Positions 6,845-14,140 of a stretch of 15,710 nt of DNA are shown here, piece after piece; the stretch's first letter is position 1; every line of letters begins with the position of its first letter. The stretch spans positions 1-15,710 of the forward strand of contig JAJZUH010000033.1 in NCBI GenBank assembly GCA_021847165.1, in the 5' to 3' direction. The notes under the pieces are model-generated. The model was not told the origin of the DNA, searched no databases, and saw only the letters and a program-made list of their open reading frames with translations. This DNA comes from Pseudomonadota bacterium (GTDB taxonomy: Bacteria > Pseudomonadota > Gammaproteobacteria > Burkholderiales > Gallionellaceae). The position numbers were made by a program, and so were the translations under genes.

Positions 6845-8943
6845 TGAATCCATTGCTTGATTTCTCGGGCCTGCCGCGTTTTGCGGAGATCAAACCCGAA
6901 CATGTCACCCCCGCCGTCGACGAGTTGCTGGCGCGCAACCGCGCGCTTATCGAGCAGCTGCTTGCGGCCGACGTCCCGCCCAGCTGGGGCAATTTCGTGC
7001 AGCCGTTCGAGGATGCCAACGAGCACCTGACGCGCGCCTGGGGACAGGTCGGTCATCTCAACATGGTGATGAACGCGCCCGAACTGCGCGAGGTCTATAA
7101 CGCCAACCTGCCCAAGGTCACGCAGTACTACGCCGAGCTGGCGCAGAACCTTGCGCTCTACAGGAAATACAAGACGATCCGCGAGAGCGGCGATTATGCG
7201 CTGCTGAATGCGGCGCAGAAAAAGGTCATCGAGAACGAGCTGCGCGATTTCCGCCTCGGCGGCGCCGAATTGCCGGAAGAACAGAAAGCCAGGTTCATGG
7301 CGATACAGGAGGAGCTTTCCGCGCTCTGCTCGAAATTCTCCGACAACCTGCTGGATGCCACCAACGCGTTCACCTGCTTGGTGGAGCGCGAAGAAGAGAT
7401 CGCCGGGATCCCGCCGGATGAACGCCAGGTCGCCGCCGAAGCGGCGCAGCAGGCGGGCAGGCAAGGCTGGCTGTTCACGCTGAAGGCGCCTTCCTACGGC
7501 CCGGTGATGCAGTATGCCGACAACCGCGCCCTGCGCGAACGCATGTACCGCGCCTACACCACGCGGGCCAGCGAACAGCCGGCGGAGGGTGCCAAAACCG
7601 ATCACCCGCAAGGGGTAGGCCGTGGTTGTACAGCCGATGAATCGGCAACAACCACGCTCTGGGACAACACGCCGCTGATGTCGCAGATCCTGCTGCTGCG
7701 CGCCGAAGAGGCGCGCATGCTGGGTTTTGCCAATTACGCCGAACTGTCGCTGGCCAGCAAGATGGCGGAGACACCGTTGCAGGTGGCCGAATTCCTGCAC
7801 GAGCTGGCCCGTCGCGCCAGGCCGTTCGCGGAGAAGGATCTGCAGGAGCTGCGCGCGTTCGCGGAAGCGCATCTGGGCATGAAAAAGCTGGAAGCGTGGG
7901 ACATCGGCTATGCGAGCGAGAAGCTGCGCCAGCAGCGCTACGCGTTTTCCGAGCAGGAGGTCAAGCAATACTTCCCCGAGGATGCGGTGCTCTCCGGGCT
8001 GTTCGGCCTGGTCGAGGCGCTGTTCGGGCTCACGGTCAAGGCATCGGCGGCGCCGGTCTGGCATGAGACGGTGCGCTTCTTCGATATCCGCGACGGCAAG
8101 GGCGTACTGATCGGCCAGTTCTACCTCGACCTGTACGCGCGCGCCAGCAAGCGCGGCGGTGCCTGGATGGACGACGCCATCACCAGGCGCCGCACGGCCA
8201 AGGGCATCCAGACCCCGGTGGCCTACCTCAACTGCAATTTCGCCGCGCCGGTGGGCGGCCGCCCGGCATTGTTCACGCATGACGAGGTCATCACCCTGTT
8301 CCATGAGTTCGGGCATGGCCTGCATCACCTGCTGACCCAAGTCGAGGAACTCGGCGTATCCGGCATCAGCGGCGTGGAATGGGATGCGGTCGAACTGCCC
8401 AGCCAGTTCATGGAGAATTTCTGCTGGGAATGGGATGTGCTGCAAGGCATGACGCGTCATGCGGACAGCGGGGAAAAGCTGCCGCGCATCCTGTACGACA
8501 AGATGATCGCGGCAAAGAACTTCCAGAGCGGGCTGCAGATGTTGCGCCAGATCGAGTTCTCGCTGTTCGACCTGCGGCTGCACAGCGATTATGATGCCGC
8601 CGGCAAACAGAGCATCCAGCAGTTGCTGGACGAGGTGCGCGCGGAAGTGGCCGTGCTCATTCCGCCCGCCTTCAACCGCTTCCAGAACAGCTTCTCGCAC
8701 ATCTTCGCCGGCGGCTATGCGGCGGGTTATTACAGCTACAAGTGGGCAGAGGTGCTGTCGGCAGATGCATACAGCCTGTTCGAGGAGAACGGCGTGCTGG
8801 ATGCGGCGACGGGCAGCCATTTCCGCCAGGAGATCCTGGCGGTCGGCGGCAGCCGCGACGCGATGGATTCGTTCATCGCCTTCCGCGGACGCGAACCGAA
8901 GATCGATGCGCTGTTGCGGCACAATGGACTGGCGACGGAATAA
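6844..8943 (+). CDS. prlC: Oligopeptidase A (M3 family zinc metallopeptidase)
   Basis: A cytoplasmic thimet-type oligopeptidase that degrades short peptides, including released signal peptides in E. coli. The zinc site HEFGH is at residues 487-491 with the third ligand in the following GVEWDAVELPSQFMENF segment, and the C-terminal FAGGYAAGYYSYKWAEVL is typical. Translation from 6844 gives 699 residues against about 680 in E. coli. A start upstream (frame open from 6688) is rejected because it would lie inside pyrC'; the ATG at 6844 overlaps the pyrC' stop by one base and opens with the family N-terminus. The extra length comes from a block at about residues 250-271, between TRASEQ and WDNTPLM, encoded by a REP-like palindrome. 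The reading frame is intact through it and the catalytic domain is unaffected, so the enzyme is probably functional. Confidence 0.95.
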   Translation: MNPLLDFSGLPRFAEIKPEHVTPAVDELLARNRALIEQLLAADVPPSWGNFVQPFEDANEHLTRAWGQVGHLNMVMNAPELREVYNANLPKVTQYYAELAQNLALYRKYKTIRESGDYALLNAAQKKVIENELRDFRLGGAELPEEQKARFMAIQEELSALCSKFSDNLLDATNAFTCLVEREEEIAGIPPDERQVAAEAAQQAGRQGWLFTLKAPSYGPVMQYADNRALRERMYRAYTTRASEQPAEGAKTDHPQGVGRGCTADESATTTLWDNTPLMSQILLLRAEEARMLGFANYAELSLASKMAETPLQVAEFLHELARRARPFAEKDLQELRAFAEAHLGMKKLEAWDIGYASEKLRQQRYAFSEQEVKQYFPEDAVLSGLFGLVEALFGLTVKASAAPVWHETVRFFDIRDGKGVLIGQFYLDLYARASKRGGAWMDDAITRRRTAKGIQTPVAYLNCNFAAPVGGRPALFTHDEVITLFHEFGHGLHHLLTQVEELGVSGISGVEWDAVELPSQFMENFCWEWDVLQGMTRHADSGEKLPRILYDKMIAAKNFQSGLQMLRQIEFSLFDLRLHSDYDAAGKQSIQQLLDEVRAEVAVLIPPAFNRFQNSFSHIFAGGYAAGYYSYKWAEVLSADAYSLFEENGVLDAATGSHFRQEILAVGGSRDAMDSFIAFRGREPKIDALLRHNGLATE
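7591..7656 (+). repeat. REP-like palindromic element inserted in frame within prlC
   Basis: An outer stem CGTGGTTGT (7621-7629) pairs perfectly with ACAACCACG (7648-7656), and an inner stem GCCGAT (7633-7638) pairs perfectly with ATCGGC (7641-7646). A GTAG tetranucleotide (7615-7618) sits 2 nt before the hairpin, the layout described for REP sequences mobilised by RAYT transposases. Against E. coli oligopeptidase A the protein has about 21 extra residues exactly here. The left boundary is estimated from that protein comparison and is uncertain by several bases. Confidence 0.65.
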
Positions 8944-8958
8944 GCAAAGGGGGCGATG

Positions 8959-9471
8959 ATGAAAAGGTATTTCCTGCTGATGGGCCTGCTGATCGGAGCG
9001 AATGTACAGGCGGCCGAGCTGTACCGCTCGGTCGACAGCAGCGGCAAGGTGCACTATAGCGACAGGCCGCTGCAGGGCTCCGAGGATGTGGAGGAACTGA
9101 AGCTGGGCAAGGAGCCGCCCCCCGGCGAGGAGCTGCCTTACGAGACGCAGCGCGCCATGCAGAACTTCCCCGTCACTCTGTATACCTTTCCCGATTGCGG
9201 CGGGCTTTGCGAGCATGCGCGCGACCTGCTGGTCAAGCGCGGCATACCCTTCACCGAAAAGAGCCTGGTGACGCAGGAGGACATGGGCGCGTTCCGCAAG
9301 GATTCCGGCGACAACCGGCTGCCGGCGCTCAGCATCGGCAAGACCTGGCTCAAGGGCGTGCAGGCAGAACAATGGAACAATGAGCTGGATTATGCCGGCT
9401 ATCCCAAGAGCGTAATGACCTACCGCCCGCCGCGTCCCGCCGCTCCGGCAGCCGCACAGCCTGCGCAATGA
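8959..9471 (+). CDS. Exported DUF4124-glutaredoxin-like protein
   Basis: A small protein with an N-terminal signal peptide (MKRYFLLMGLLIGANVQA, likely cut near AE), a DUF4124 segment (ELYRSVDSSGKVHYSDRP), then a thioredoxin-fold glutaredoxin-like domain (VTLYTFPDCGGLCEHARDLL, GIPFTEK, RLPALSIG) and a Pro/Ala-rich tail. The two cysteines (80 and 84) are three residues apart, CGGLC, instead of the usual CxxC. The domain suggests a periplasmic thiol or disulfide function, but the partner is unknown. Two adjacent ATGs at 8956 and 8959 are possible; the G-rich AAAGGGGG ending at 8953 is better spaced for 8959. The 3' end overlaps the exonuclease start by 4 nt. Confidence 0.85.
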   Translation: MKRYFLLMGLLIGANVQAAELYRSVDSSGKVHYSDRPLQGSEDVEELKLGKEPPPGEELPYETQRAMQNFPVTLYTFPDCGGLCEHARDLLVKRGIPFTEKSLVTQEDMGAFRKDSGDNRLPALSIGKTWLKGVQAEQWNNELDYAGYPKSVMTYRPPRPAAPAAAQPAQ

Positions 9472-10226
9472 GGCTGGCCACCTGGAACGTCAACTCGCTG
9501 AAGGTGCGCCTGCCGCATCTGCAGCAATGGCTGGCGGCGAACCCGGTGGAGGTCATGTGCCTGCAGGAGACCAAGACCGAAGACAAGAATTTCCCGCACG
9601 CCGAATTGCAGGCGGCGGGCTATCACAGCCTGTTCAGCGGGCAGAAGACCTACAACGGCGTGGCCATCCTGAGCCGCCAGCCGGCCGGCGATGTGCAATG
9701 CGGCATGCCCGGTTTCGAGGATGAGCAGAAACGCGTCATCGCGGCGACCGTCGACGGTGTGCGCGTGGTATGCGTGTACATTCCGAACGGCCAGGAAGTC
9801 GGTTCCGACAAATACCAGTACAAGCTCAAGTGGCTGGCCGCATTGAATGGGTGGCTCAAGGCCGAGCTGGCGAGATATCCGAAGCTGGTGTTGCTGGGCG
9901 ACTACAACATCGCGCCGGACGACCGCGACGTCTACGACCCGGTGGCCTGGCAAGGCCAGGTGCTTTGCAGCGAACCCGAGCGGGCGGCCTTCCAGGCCCT
10001 GCTGCACCTGGGGCTGCGCGACGCCTTCCGGCTGTTCGAGCAGCCGGAGAAAAGCTATTCATGGTGGGATTACCGCATGATGGCCTTCCGCCGCAACATG
10101 GGGCTGCGCATCGACCACATCCTGGTCAGCGATGCAGTGCGATGCAGTGCGTGCAGCATCGACAAGGCGCCGCGCAAGCTGGAGCGGCCTTCGGACCACA
10201 CGCCCGTGGTCGCGGAGGTGGCATGA
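9468..10226 (+). CDS. xth: Exodeoxyribonuclease III (AP endonuclease)
   Basis: A 252-residue exonuclease III family enzyme that cleaves DNA at abasic sites and removes 3' blocking groups in base excision repair. Family motifs in order are LATWNVNSLKVRL (N7), CLQETKTED with the metal-binding Glu, GVAILSR, LLGDYNIAPDD, the YSWWDYR loop, LRIDHILVS, and the final PSDHTPV with the catalytic Asp/His pair. Length is usual for the family. The ATG at 9468 overlaps the upstream stop as ATGA, and the stop at 10224-10226 overlaps the next ATG the same way, so it is the middle of a tightly coupled operon. A perfect 10-bp tandem repeat at 10131-10150 near the 3' end keeps the frame. Confidence 0.95.
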   Translation: MRLATWNVNSLKVRLPHLQQWLAANPVEVMCLQETKTEDKNFPHAELQAAGYHSLFSGQKTYNGVAILSRQPAGDVQCGMPGFEDEQKRVIAATVDGVRVVCVYIPNGQEVGSDKYQYKLKWLAALNGWLKAELARYPKLVLLGDYNIAPDDRDVYDPVAWQGQVLCSEPERAAFQALLHLGLRDAFRLFEQPEKSYSWWDYRMMAFRRNMGLRIDHILVSDAVRCSACSIDKAPRKLERPSDHTPVVAEVA

Positions 10227-11032
10227 TCGGGCGCTGGCTGTTGCCGATGCTGTTGCTGGTCCAGCCGGCGTTCGCCGGCGCGCTGCCGCAGCCCGACCAC
10301 ATCGTCATCGTGATCGAAGAGAACAAATCGTACGCACAGATCATCGGCAACCGCGAGGCTGCCTACATCAATGCGCTGGCCGGGCGCGGCACCTTGTTTA
10401 CCCGTTCCTACGGCGTCACTCATCCGAGCCAGCCCAACTACCTCGCCCTGTTTGCCGGCACAACGTTCGGCATCAGCAGCAATGTCTGTCCGCTGGACCT
10501 GGCCGGCAAGAACCTGGGCAGTTCCCTGCTCGAGGCAAAACGGAGTTTTGCCCTCTATGCCGGGGCGCTGCCCAAGGCCGGTGCCGCCGATTGCATCTAC
10601 GGTGCGTATTACCGCAAGCACAATCCGGCCGCGGACTGGCCAGAGCTGGCCGCCTACAATCTGCCGTTCAGCGATTTCCCGCAGGACTTCTCAAAACTGC
10701 CGACGGTGGCGCTGGTGGTGCCCGATATGCTCAACGACATGCACGATGGCAGCATTGCACAGGGCGACGCGTGGCTGCAGCAGAACATCGAGGCCTACGC
10801 GAAATGGGCGATGGAGCACAACAGCCTGCTGGTCGTGACCTGGGATGAAGACGATGGATCGGCGGACAATCGCGTCGCCACCCTTTTCGTCGGCGCCATG
10901 GTCAAGCGCGGCAAGAGTGCGCAGCGCATCAACCACTACAACCTGCTGCGCACGGTCGAGGATATGTACCGTCTGCCGCGCCTGGGCGAGAGTGCCACCG
11001 TGCCGCCGGTAAAAGGGGTGTGGCGCAAATAA
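10223..11032 (+). CDS. Exported phosphoesterase (acid phosphatase/phospholipase C superfamily)
   Basis: A 269-residue protein with a signal peptide (MIGRWLLPMLLLVQPAFAGA) followed by a phosphoesterase-family domain: HIVIVIEENKSY with metal-binding acidic residues near the start, THPSQPNYLALFAG carrying the probable Ser nucleophile, VVPDMLNDMHDGS and VVTWDEDDGS with further metal ligands, then a short C-terminal region. The alkaline-phosphatase fold and motif order fit acid phosphatases such as AcpA or bacterial phosphatidylinositol-type phosphodiesterases; the substrate cannot be told. It is expected in the periplasm. The frame is open from 9770, but that would overlap the exonuclease almost completely, so the ATG at 10223 directly before the signal peptide is chosen. 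It converges on ntrC with a 34-bp gap that shows no clear terminator. Confidence 0.88.
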   Translation: MIGRWLLPMLLLVQPAFAGALPQPDHIVIVIEENKSYAQIIGNREAAYINALAGRGTLFTRSYGVTHPSQPNYLALFAGTTFGISSNVCPLDLAGKNLGSSLLEAKRSFALYAGALPKAGAADCIYGAYYRKHNPAADWPELAAYNLPFSDFPQDFSKLPTVALVVPDMLNDMHDGSIAQGDAWLQQNIEAYAKWAMEHNSLLVVTWDEDDGSADNRVATLFVGAMVKRGKSAQRINHYNLLRTVEDMYRLPRLGESATVPPVKGVWRK

Positions 11033-11066
11033 CCGCGGGTTGGCGCGGGCGGCAAAGGCGGCTGCG

Positions 11067-12467
11067 CTATTCGTGTTCCTCGTCCAGCCCCAGTTCCTGG
11101 ATTTTCCTTGTCAGCGTGTTGCGCCCCATGCCGAGCAGGGTGGAGGCCTCGATGCGGCGTCCGCCGGTGTGTTGCAGCGCCTGCGTGATGATGGTGCTCT
11201 CGAATTGCTTGGTCAGGGTGTCGAGGATGTTCGGCTCGTTGCGCTGCAGCGACAGCGCCACCTGGTGCGCGAGGGCGCTGCGCCAATCCTGGTTGAGCGC
11301 ACTGCTGGCGTGGGTGTCGCGCCATTCGGAAGGCAGGTCGGCAATCTCCACCACGCGGGTGGGCGTCATCACCGTGAGCCAGTGGCACAGGTTCTCCAGC
11401 TGGCGCACGTTGCCCGGGATGTCCTGCGCGGAGAGGTAGTTGATCGCCGCATCGCTCAGGGTTTTCTGCTCGACCCCCAGTTCCTTTGCGCTTTTCTGCA
11501 GGAAATACTTCGCCAGCAGCGGGATGTCCTCGCGCCGCTCGCGCAACGGCGGCAGGCGCAGGCGGATGACGTTGAGGCGGTGGAACAGGTCTTCGCGGAA
11601 CAGGCCCTGCTTCACGCGCTCGTCCAGGTTCTGGTGGGTGGCGGCGATGATGCGCACGTTGGCCTTGATCGGCTGGTGGCCGCCGACGCGGTAGAAGTTG
11701 CCGTCCGACAGCACGCGCAGCAGGCGCGTCTGCAACTCCGCCGGCATGTCGCCGATCTCGTCCAGGAACAGGGTGCCGCCCTCGGCCTGCTCGAAACGGC
11801 CGTGGCGCGTGGTGGTGGCGCCGGTGAAGGCGCCGCGCTCATGGCCGAACAGTTCGGATTCCAGCAGGTCTTTCGGGATGGCGGCGGTGTTGATGGCGAC
11901 GAACGGTTTGTCGGCGCGCGGGCTGTGCCGGTGCAGGGCCTGCGCGACCAGCTCCTTGCCGGTGCCCGACTCGCCGTTGATGAGCACGGTGGCGTTGGAC
12001 TGCGCCAGACGCCCGATGGCGCGGAACACTTCCTGCATGGCGGGTGCGTGGCCGAGGATGTCCGGCGCGGCCTGCGCGTCCTCGGCGTGCGTGCTCTTGC
12101 GCTGGCTTTGTTCCAGCGCGCGGCGGATCAGCTCGACGGCGTGGTTCACGTCGAAGGGTTTGGGCAGGTATTCGAAGGCGCCGCCCTGGAAGGCCGACAC
12201 CGCGCTTTCCAGGTCGGAGTAGGCGGTCATGATGATGACCGGCAGGTTGGGGTGGTCGTTGCGCAGTTTCTGCAGCAATTCCAGTCCCGAGCTGCCCGGC
12301 ATGCGGATGTCGCTGATGACCATCTGCGGCAGGTTGCCCGGCAACTCCGCCAGCGCCTCGTCGGCGGAAGCGAAGCTCTTGTAATCGATCTCCTCGCGTG
12401 CGAGCGCCTTTTCCAGTACCCAGCGGATAGAGCGGTCGTCGTCGATGATCCAGACAGGTTTGTCCAT
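11067..12467 (-). CDS. ntrC: Nitrogen regulation response regulator NtrC (GlnG)
   Basis: A 466-residue sigma-54-dependent activator. The N-terminal receiver has the acidic pair in IIDDD and phospho-Asp D53 in ISDIRMP. The AAA+ domain has Walker A GESGTGKE (165-172), the sigma-54 contact loop GAFTGA (212-217) and Walker B GTLFLDEIGD (231-240). A Fis-type helix-turn-helix (around residues 425-460, ending RNTLTRKIQELGL) is at the C-terminus. NtrB phosphorylates it under nitrogen limitation and it then activates sigma-54 promoters such as that of glnA. The ATG at 12465-12467 lies one base after the ntrB stop, with GGGGAAA at the end of ntrB as a ribosome site, so the two genes are coupled. Confidence 0.97.
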   Translation of the reverse strand: MDKPVWIIDDDRSIRWVLEKALAREEIDYKSFASADEALAELPGNLPQMVISDIRMPGSSGLELLQKLRNDHPNLPVIIMTAYSDLESAVSAFQGGAFEYLPKPFDVNHAVELIRRALEQSQRKSTHAEDAQAAPDILGHAPAMQEVFRAIGRLAQSNATVLINGESGTGKELVAQALHRHSPRADKPFVAINTAAIPKDLLESELFGHERGAFTGATTTRHGRFEQAEGGTLFLDEIGDMPAELQTRLLRVLSDGNFYRVGGHQPIKANVRIIAATHQNLDERVKQGLFREDLFHRLNVIRLRLPPLRERREDIPLLAKYFLQKSAKELGVEQKTLSDAAINYLSAQDIPGNVRQLENLCHWLTVMTPTRVVEIADLPSEWRDTHASSALNQDWRSALAHQVALSLQRNEPNILDTLTKQFESTIITQALQHTGGRRIEASTLLGMGRNTLTRKIQELGLDEEHE

Positions 12468-12468
12468 G

Positions 12469-13524
12469 TTATTTCCCCAGATGTGTGAGCGGTAGTATCA
12501 CGGTGAAGCAGGTACGTCCCGGCTCGCTTTCGAATTCGATGCTGCCCTGATGCTGGCTGACGAAATCCTGCGCCAGGGTCAGGCCCAGCCCGTGGCCGTC
12601 GGCGCGTCCCGAGACCAGCGGATAGAAGATCTTGTCGCGCAGGTGGGCGGGAATGCCGGGGCCGTTGTCGATGATCTGCACCATCACCGCCAGGCGATGC
12701 AGCTTCTTCATCAGGGTGACCTGGCGCGTGATGCGCGTGCGCAACAGGATGCGGCCTTTCCCGTTCATGGCCTGCGCCGCATTGCGCACGATGTTGAGTA
12801 CGACCTGGATCAGCTGTTCCTTGTCGCCGTGCAGCTCCGGCAGGCTGAGGTCATAGTCGCGCTGGATGACCAGGCCCTCCGGCAGTTCGGCGAGCACCAC
12901 ACTGCGGACTCGCTCCAGCACCTCATGGATGTTCAATGCACTGAAATGGGGCACATGCTGCGGGGTGAGCAGTTTTTCCATCAGCGAGCGCAGGCGGTCC
13001 GCTTCCTGGATGACGACCTGGGTATATTCGCGCAGCGCCGGTTTTTCCAGTTCCTGCTCCAGCAACTGTGCGGCCCCGCGTATGCCGCCCAGCGGATTCT
13101 TGATTTCGTGCGCCAGGTTGCGCAACAGCAGGCGATTGGCCTGCGTCTGGTCCAGCATCTGTTCTTCGCGCGCCAGTTTCAGCGGCCGGTCCATGGTATG
13201 GAATTCCAGCAGCAGCGCGTAGGGAGCCAGCTGCAGCGGCGTCGCGGTGCAACTCAGGTGCAGCTTGCTGCCGCTGGCGTGCGTGCTCAGCGTCAGTTCG
13301 TGTTCGATGTGGCTGGCGCGGCTGGCGAGTGCCGACTGGATGGTGCTGAACAGTTGCTCCGTATGCGCAAAGGCATATTGCAGCGGATGGCCGATCAGGT
13401 TGGTGTTGCTTAGGCCGAACAGGTGCTCCGCTGCCGGATTGATGTAGGCGATGCGCGATTCATCGTCCAGCAGGACGATGGCGGTGGAGAGATATTCCAG
13501 CGTAGGGAGTGTAGAGGTAGGCAT
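12469..13524 (-). CDS. ntrB: Nitrogen regulation sensor histidine kinase/phosphatase NtrB (GlnL)
   Basis: A 351-residue soluble kinase that phosphorylates NtrC when nitrogen is scarce and dephosphorylates it with PII when nitrogen is plentiful. It has an N-terminal PAS domain (AIVLLDDESRIAYINPAAEHLFGL), an H-box NLAHEIKNPLGGIRGAAQLL with H139, and ATPase motifs N (VLNIVRNAAQAMNG), G1 DNGPGIP (286-292) and G2 GHGLGL (310-315). No transmembrane segment is seen, as expected. The ATG at 13522-13524 is the only reasonable start, because an in-frame TAG lies three codons upstream and no ATG, GTG or TTG is available soon after. The Shine-Dalgarno region is weak. A sigma-54-like site directly precedes it. 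Confidence 0.96.
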   Translation of the reverse strand: MPTSTLPTLEYLSTAIVLLDDESRIAYINPAAEHLFGLSNTNLIGHPLQYAFAHTEQLFSTIQSALASRASHIEHELTLSTHASGSKLHLSCTATPLQLAPYALLLEFHTMDRPLKLAREEQMLDQTQANRLLLRNLAHEIKNPLGGIRGAAQLLEQELEKPALREYTQVVIQEADRLRSLMEKLLTPQHVPHFSALNIHEVLERVRSVVLAELPEGLVIQRDYDLSLPELHGDKEQLIQVVLNIVRNAAQAMNGKGRILLRTRITRQVTLMKKLHRLAVMVQIIDNGPGIPAHLRDKIFYPLVSGRADGHGLGLTLAQDFVSQHQGSIEFESEPGRTCFTVILPLTHLGK

Positions 13525-13535
13525 GTCAGTCTACT

Positions 13536-13551
13536 AGCAGAAAACATGCCA
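13536..13551 (-). promoter_or_regulatory. Sigma-54-like promoter in front of ntrB
   Basis: Read on the minus strand this is TGGCATGTTTTCTGCT, with GG (13550-13549) and GC (13538-13537) separated by exactly 10 bases as sigma-54 promoters require. It matches the predicted glnA sigma-54 site at 14 of 17 positions when one more base is included. The predicted transcript start is about base 13525, next to the ntrB ATG at 13524, so the message would have essentially no leader. That is odd for a kinase gene and lowers confidence. Confidence 0.45.
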
Positions 13552-13560
13552 TGCGAATCA

Positions 13561-14025
13561 CTATTTGAGGTTGGATAACTCGGTCTTGAGGGCTTCGACG
13601 TTCTTTTCGTGCGAACTGACTTCTTCCTGCAAGGCGTTCACCTTCTCGTCGTATTTTGCCACGTTGCGGAACGTCTGGCCGCTCGGGGTCTTGTAGACTT
13701 CGGGCGTGTCCTGGCCTTCCTTCAGCCTGACGCGTGCATCATCCAGCGCCTTCTGCTCGCTGGCGAGTTCGTCTTCCAGGATCTTGCGCCGGGCATTGTC
13801 GCGGCGGCTTTGTGTTTCGGAGTTCACGCGGAAATCCGACGCATCTCCCTTGCCCGGTGGGGCCATGGTCGGGAGCGGTTCCAGATGGAGTTTCTTTCCC
13901 CCCTTGATGGGCGTGCTGGAATAGGTGACATGTCCATCATTGTCCACGCGCTTGTAGATTTCCGCATGCGCGCCGGCAGCGAGCAGCATCGAACAGGACA
14001 AGGCGAACAGGTGACGTAATTTCAT
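13561..14025 (-). CDS. Exported DUF4124 protein with C-terminal coiled coil
   Basis: A 154-residue protein with a signal peptide (MKLRHLFALSCSMLLAAGAHA), a DUF4124 segment (EIYKRVDNDGHVTYSSTPIK) and a charged C-terminal half rich in Glu, Lys and Ala that should form a long coiled coil (about 75-154). Function is unknown; it is probably periplasmic. The frame is open upstream to 14130, but the 35 extra residues have no signal-peptide character and would run into the glnA terminator, so the ATG at 14023-14025 before the signal peptide is chosen. It lies between glnA and ntrB on the same strand, 36 bp before ntrB. I recall DUF4124 genes at this position in other betaproteobacteria, but its link to nitrogen control is unproven. 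Confidence 0.85.
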   Translation of the reverse strand: MKLRHLFALSCSMLLAAGAHAEIYKRVDNDGHVTYSSTPIKGGKKLHLEPLPTMAPPGKGDASDFRVNSETQSRRDNARRKILEDELASEQKALDDARVRLKEGQDTPEVYKTPSGQTFRNVAKYDEKVNALQEEVSSHEKNVEALKTELSNLK

Positions 14026-14051
14026 GGTTATGCCCGGAAAACGATGAATGC

Positions 14052-14080
14052 AGTATAGGTCAAGGTTTGCGCGCTGAGAA
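14052..14080 (-). promoter_or_regulatory. Sigma-70-like promoter for the DUF4124 gene and possibly ntrBC
   Basis: On the minus strand TTCTCA (14080-14075) and TATACT (14057-14052) are 17 bp apart. The -10 is a 5/6 match to consensus and the -35 a 4/6 match. It lies between the glnA terminator and the DUF4124 start, giving a leader of about 20 nt. This would provide a basal level of NtrB/NtrC independent of glnA transcription. Confidence 0.45.
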
Positions 14081-14086
14081 GAGCGC

Positions 14087-14118
14087 CAAAAAAGAAACGG
14101 AGCCGCAAGGGCTCCGTT
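14087..14118 (-). terminator. Rho-independent terminator after glnA
   Basis: A 9-bp perfect stem, AACGGAGCC (14096-14104) pairing with GGCTCCGTT (14110-14118), encloses a 5-nt loop. Read on the minus strand the stem is followed at once by a T-rich run. It sits 22 bp after the glnA stop and should end most glnA transcripts, separating glnA from the DUF4124-ntrB-ntrC genes. Confidence 0.9.
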
Positions 14119-14140
14119 CCGGACATGCAATCGGTGACGA

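Noticed and set aside
6841-9468. A long open frame on the minus strand opposite prlC
   Set aside because: Same reason: antisense to a recognised peptidase gene with intact motifs, and no protein-like features of its own.
10131-10150. Perfect 10-bp tandem repeat GATGCAGTGC in the exonuclease gene, a possible frameshift
   Set aside because: With both copies present the frame runs correctly into the conserved RKLERPSDHTPV end; removing one copy would break it, so the two-copy state is the functional one.
11033-11066. A bidirectional terminator between the phosphoesterase gene and ntrC
   Set aside because: Only a 5-bp CCGCG/CGCGG pairing is seen and there is no T-tract on either strand.
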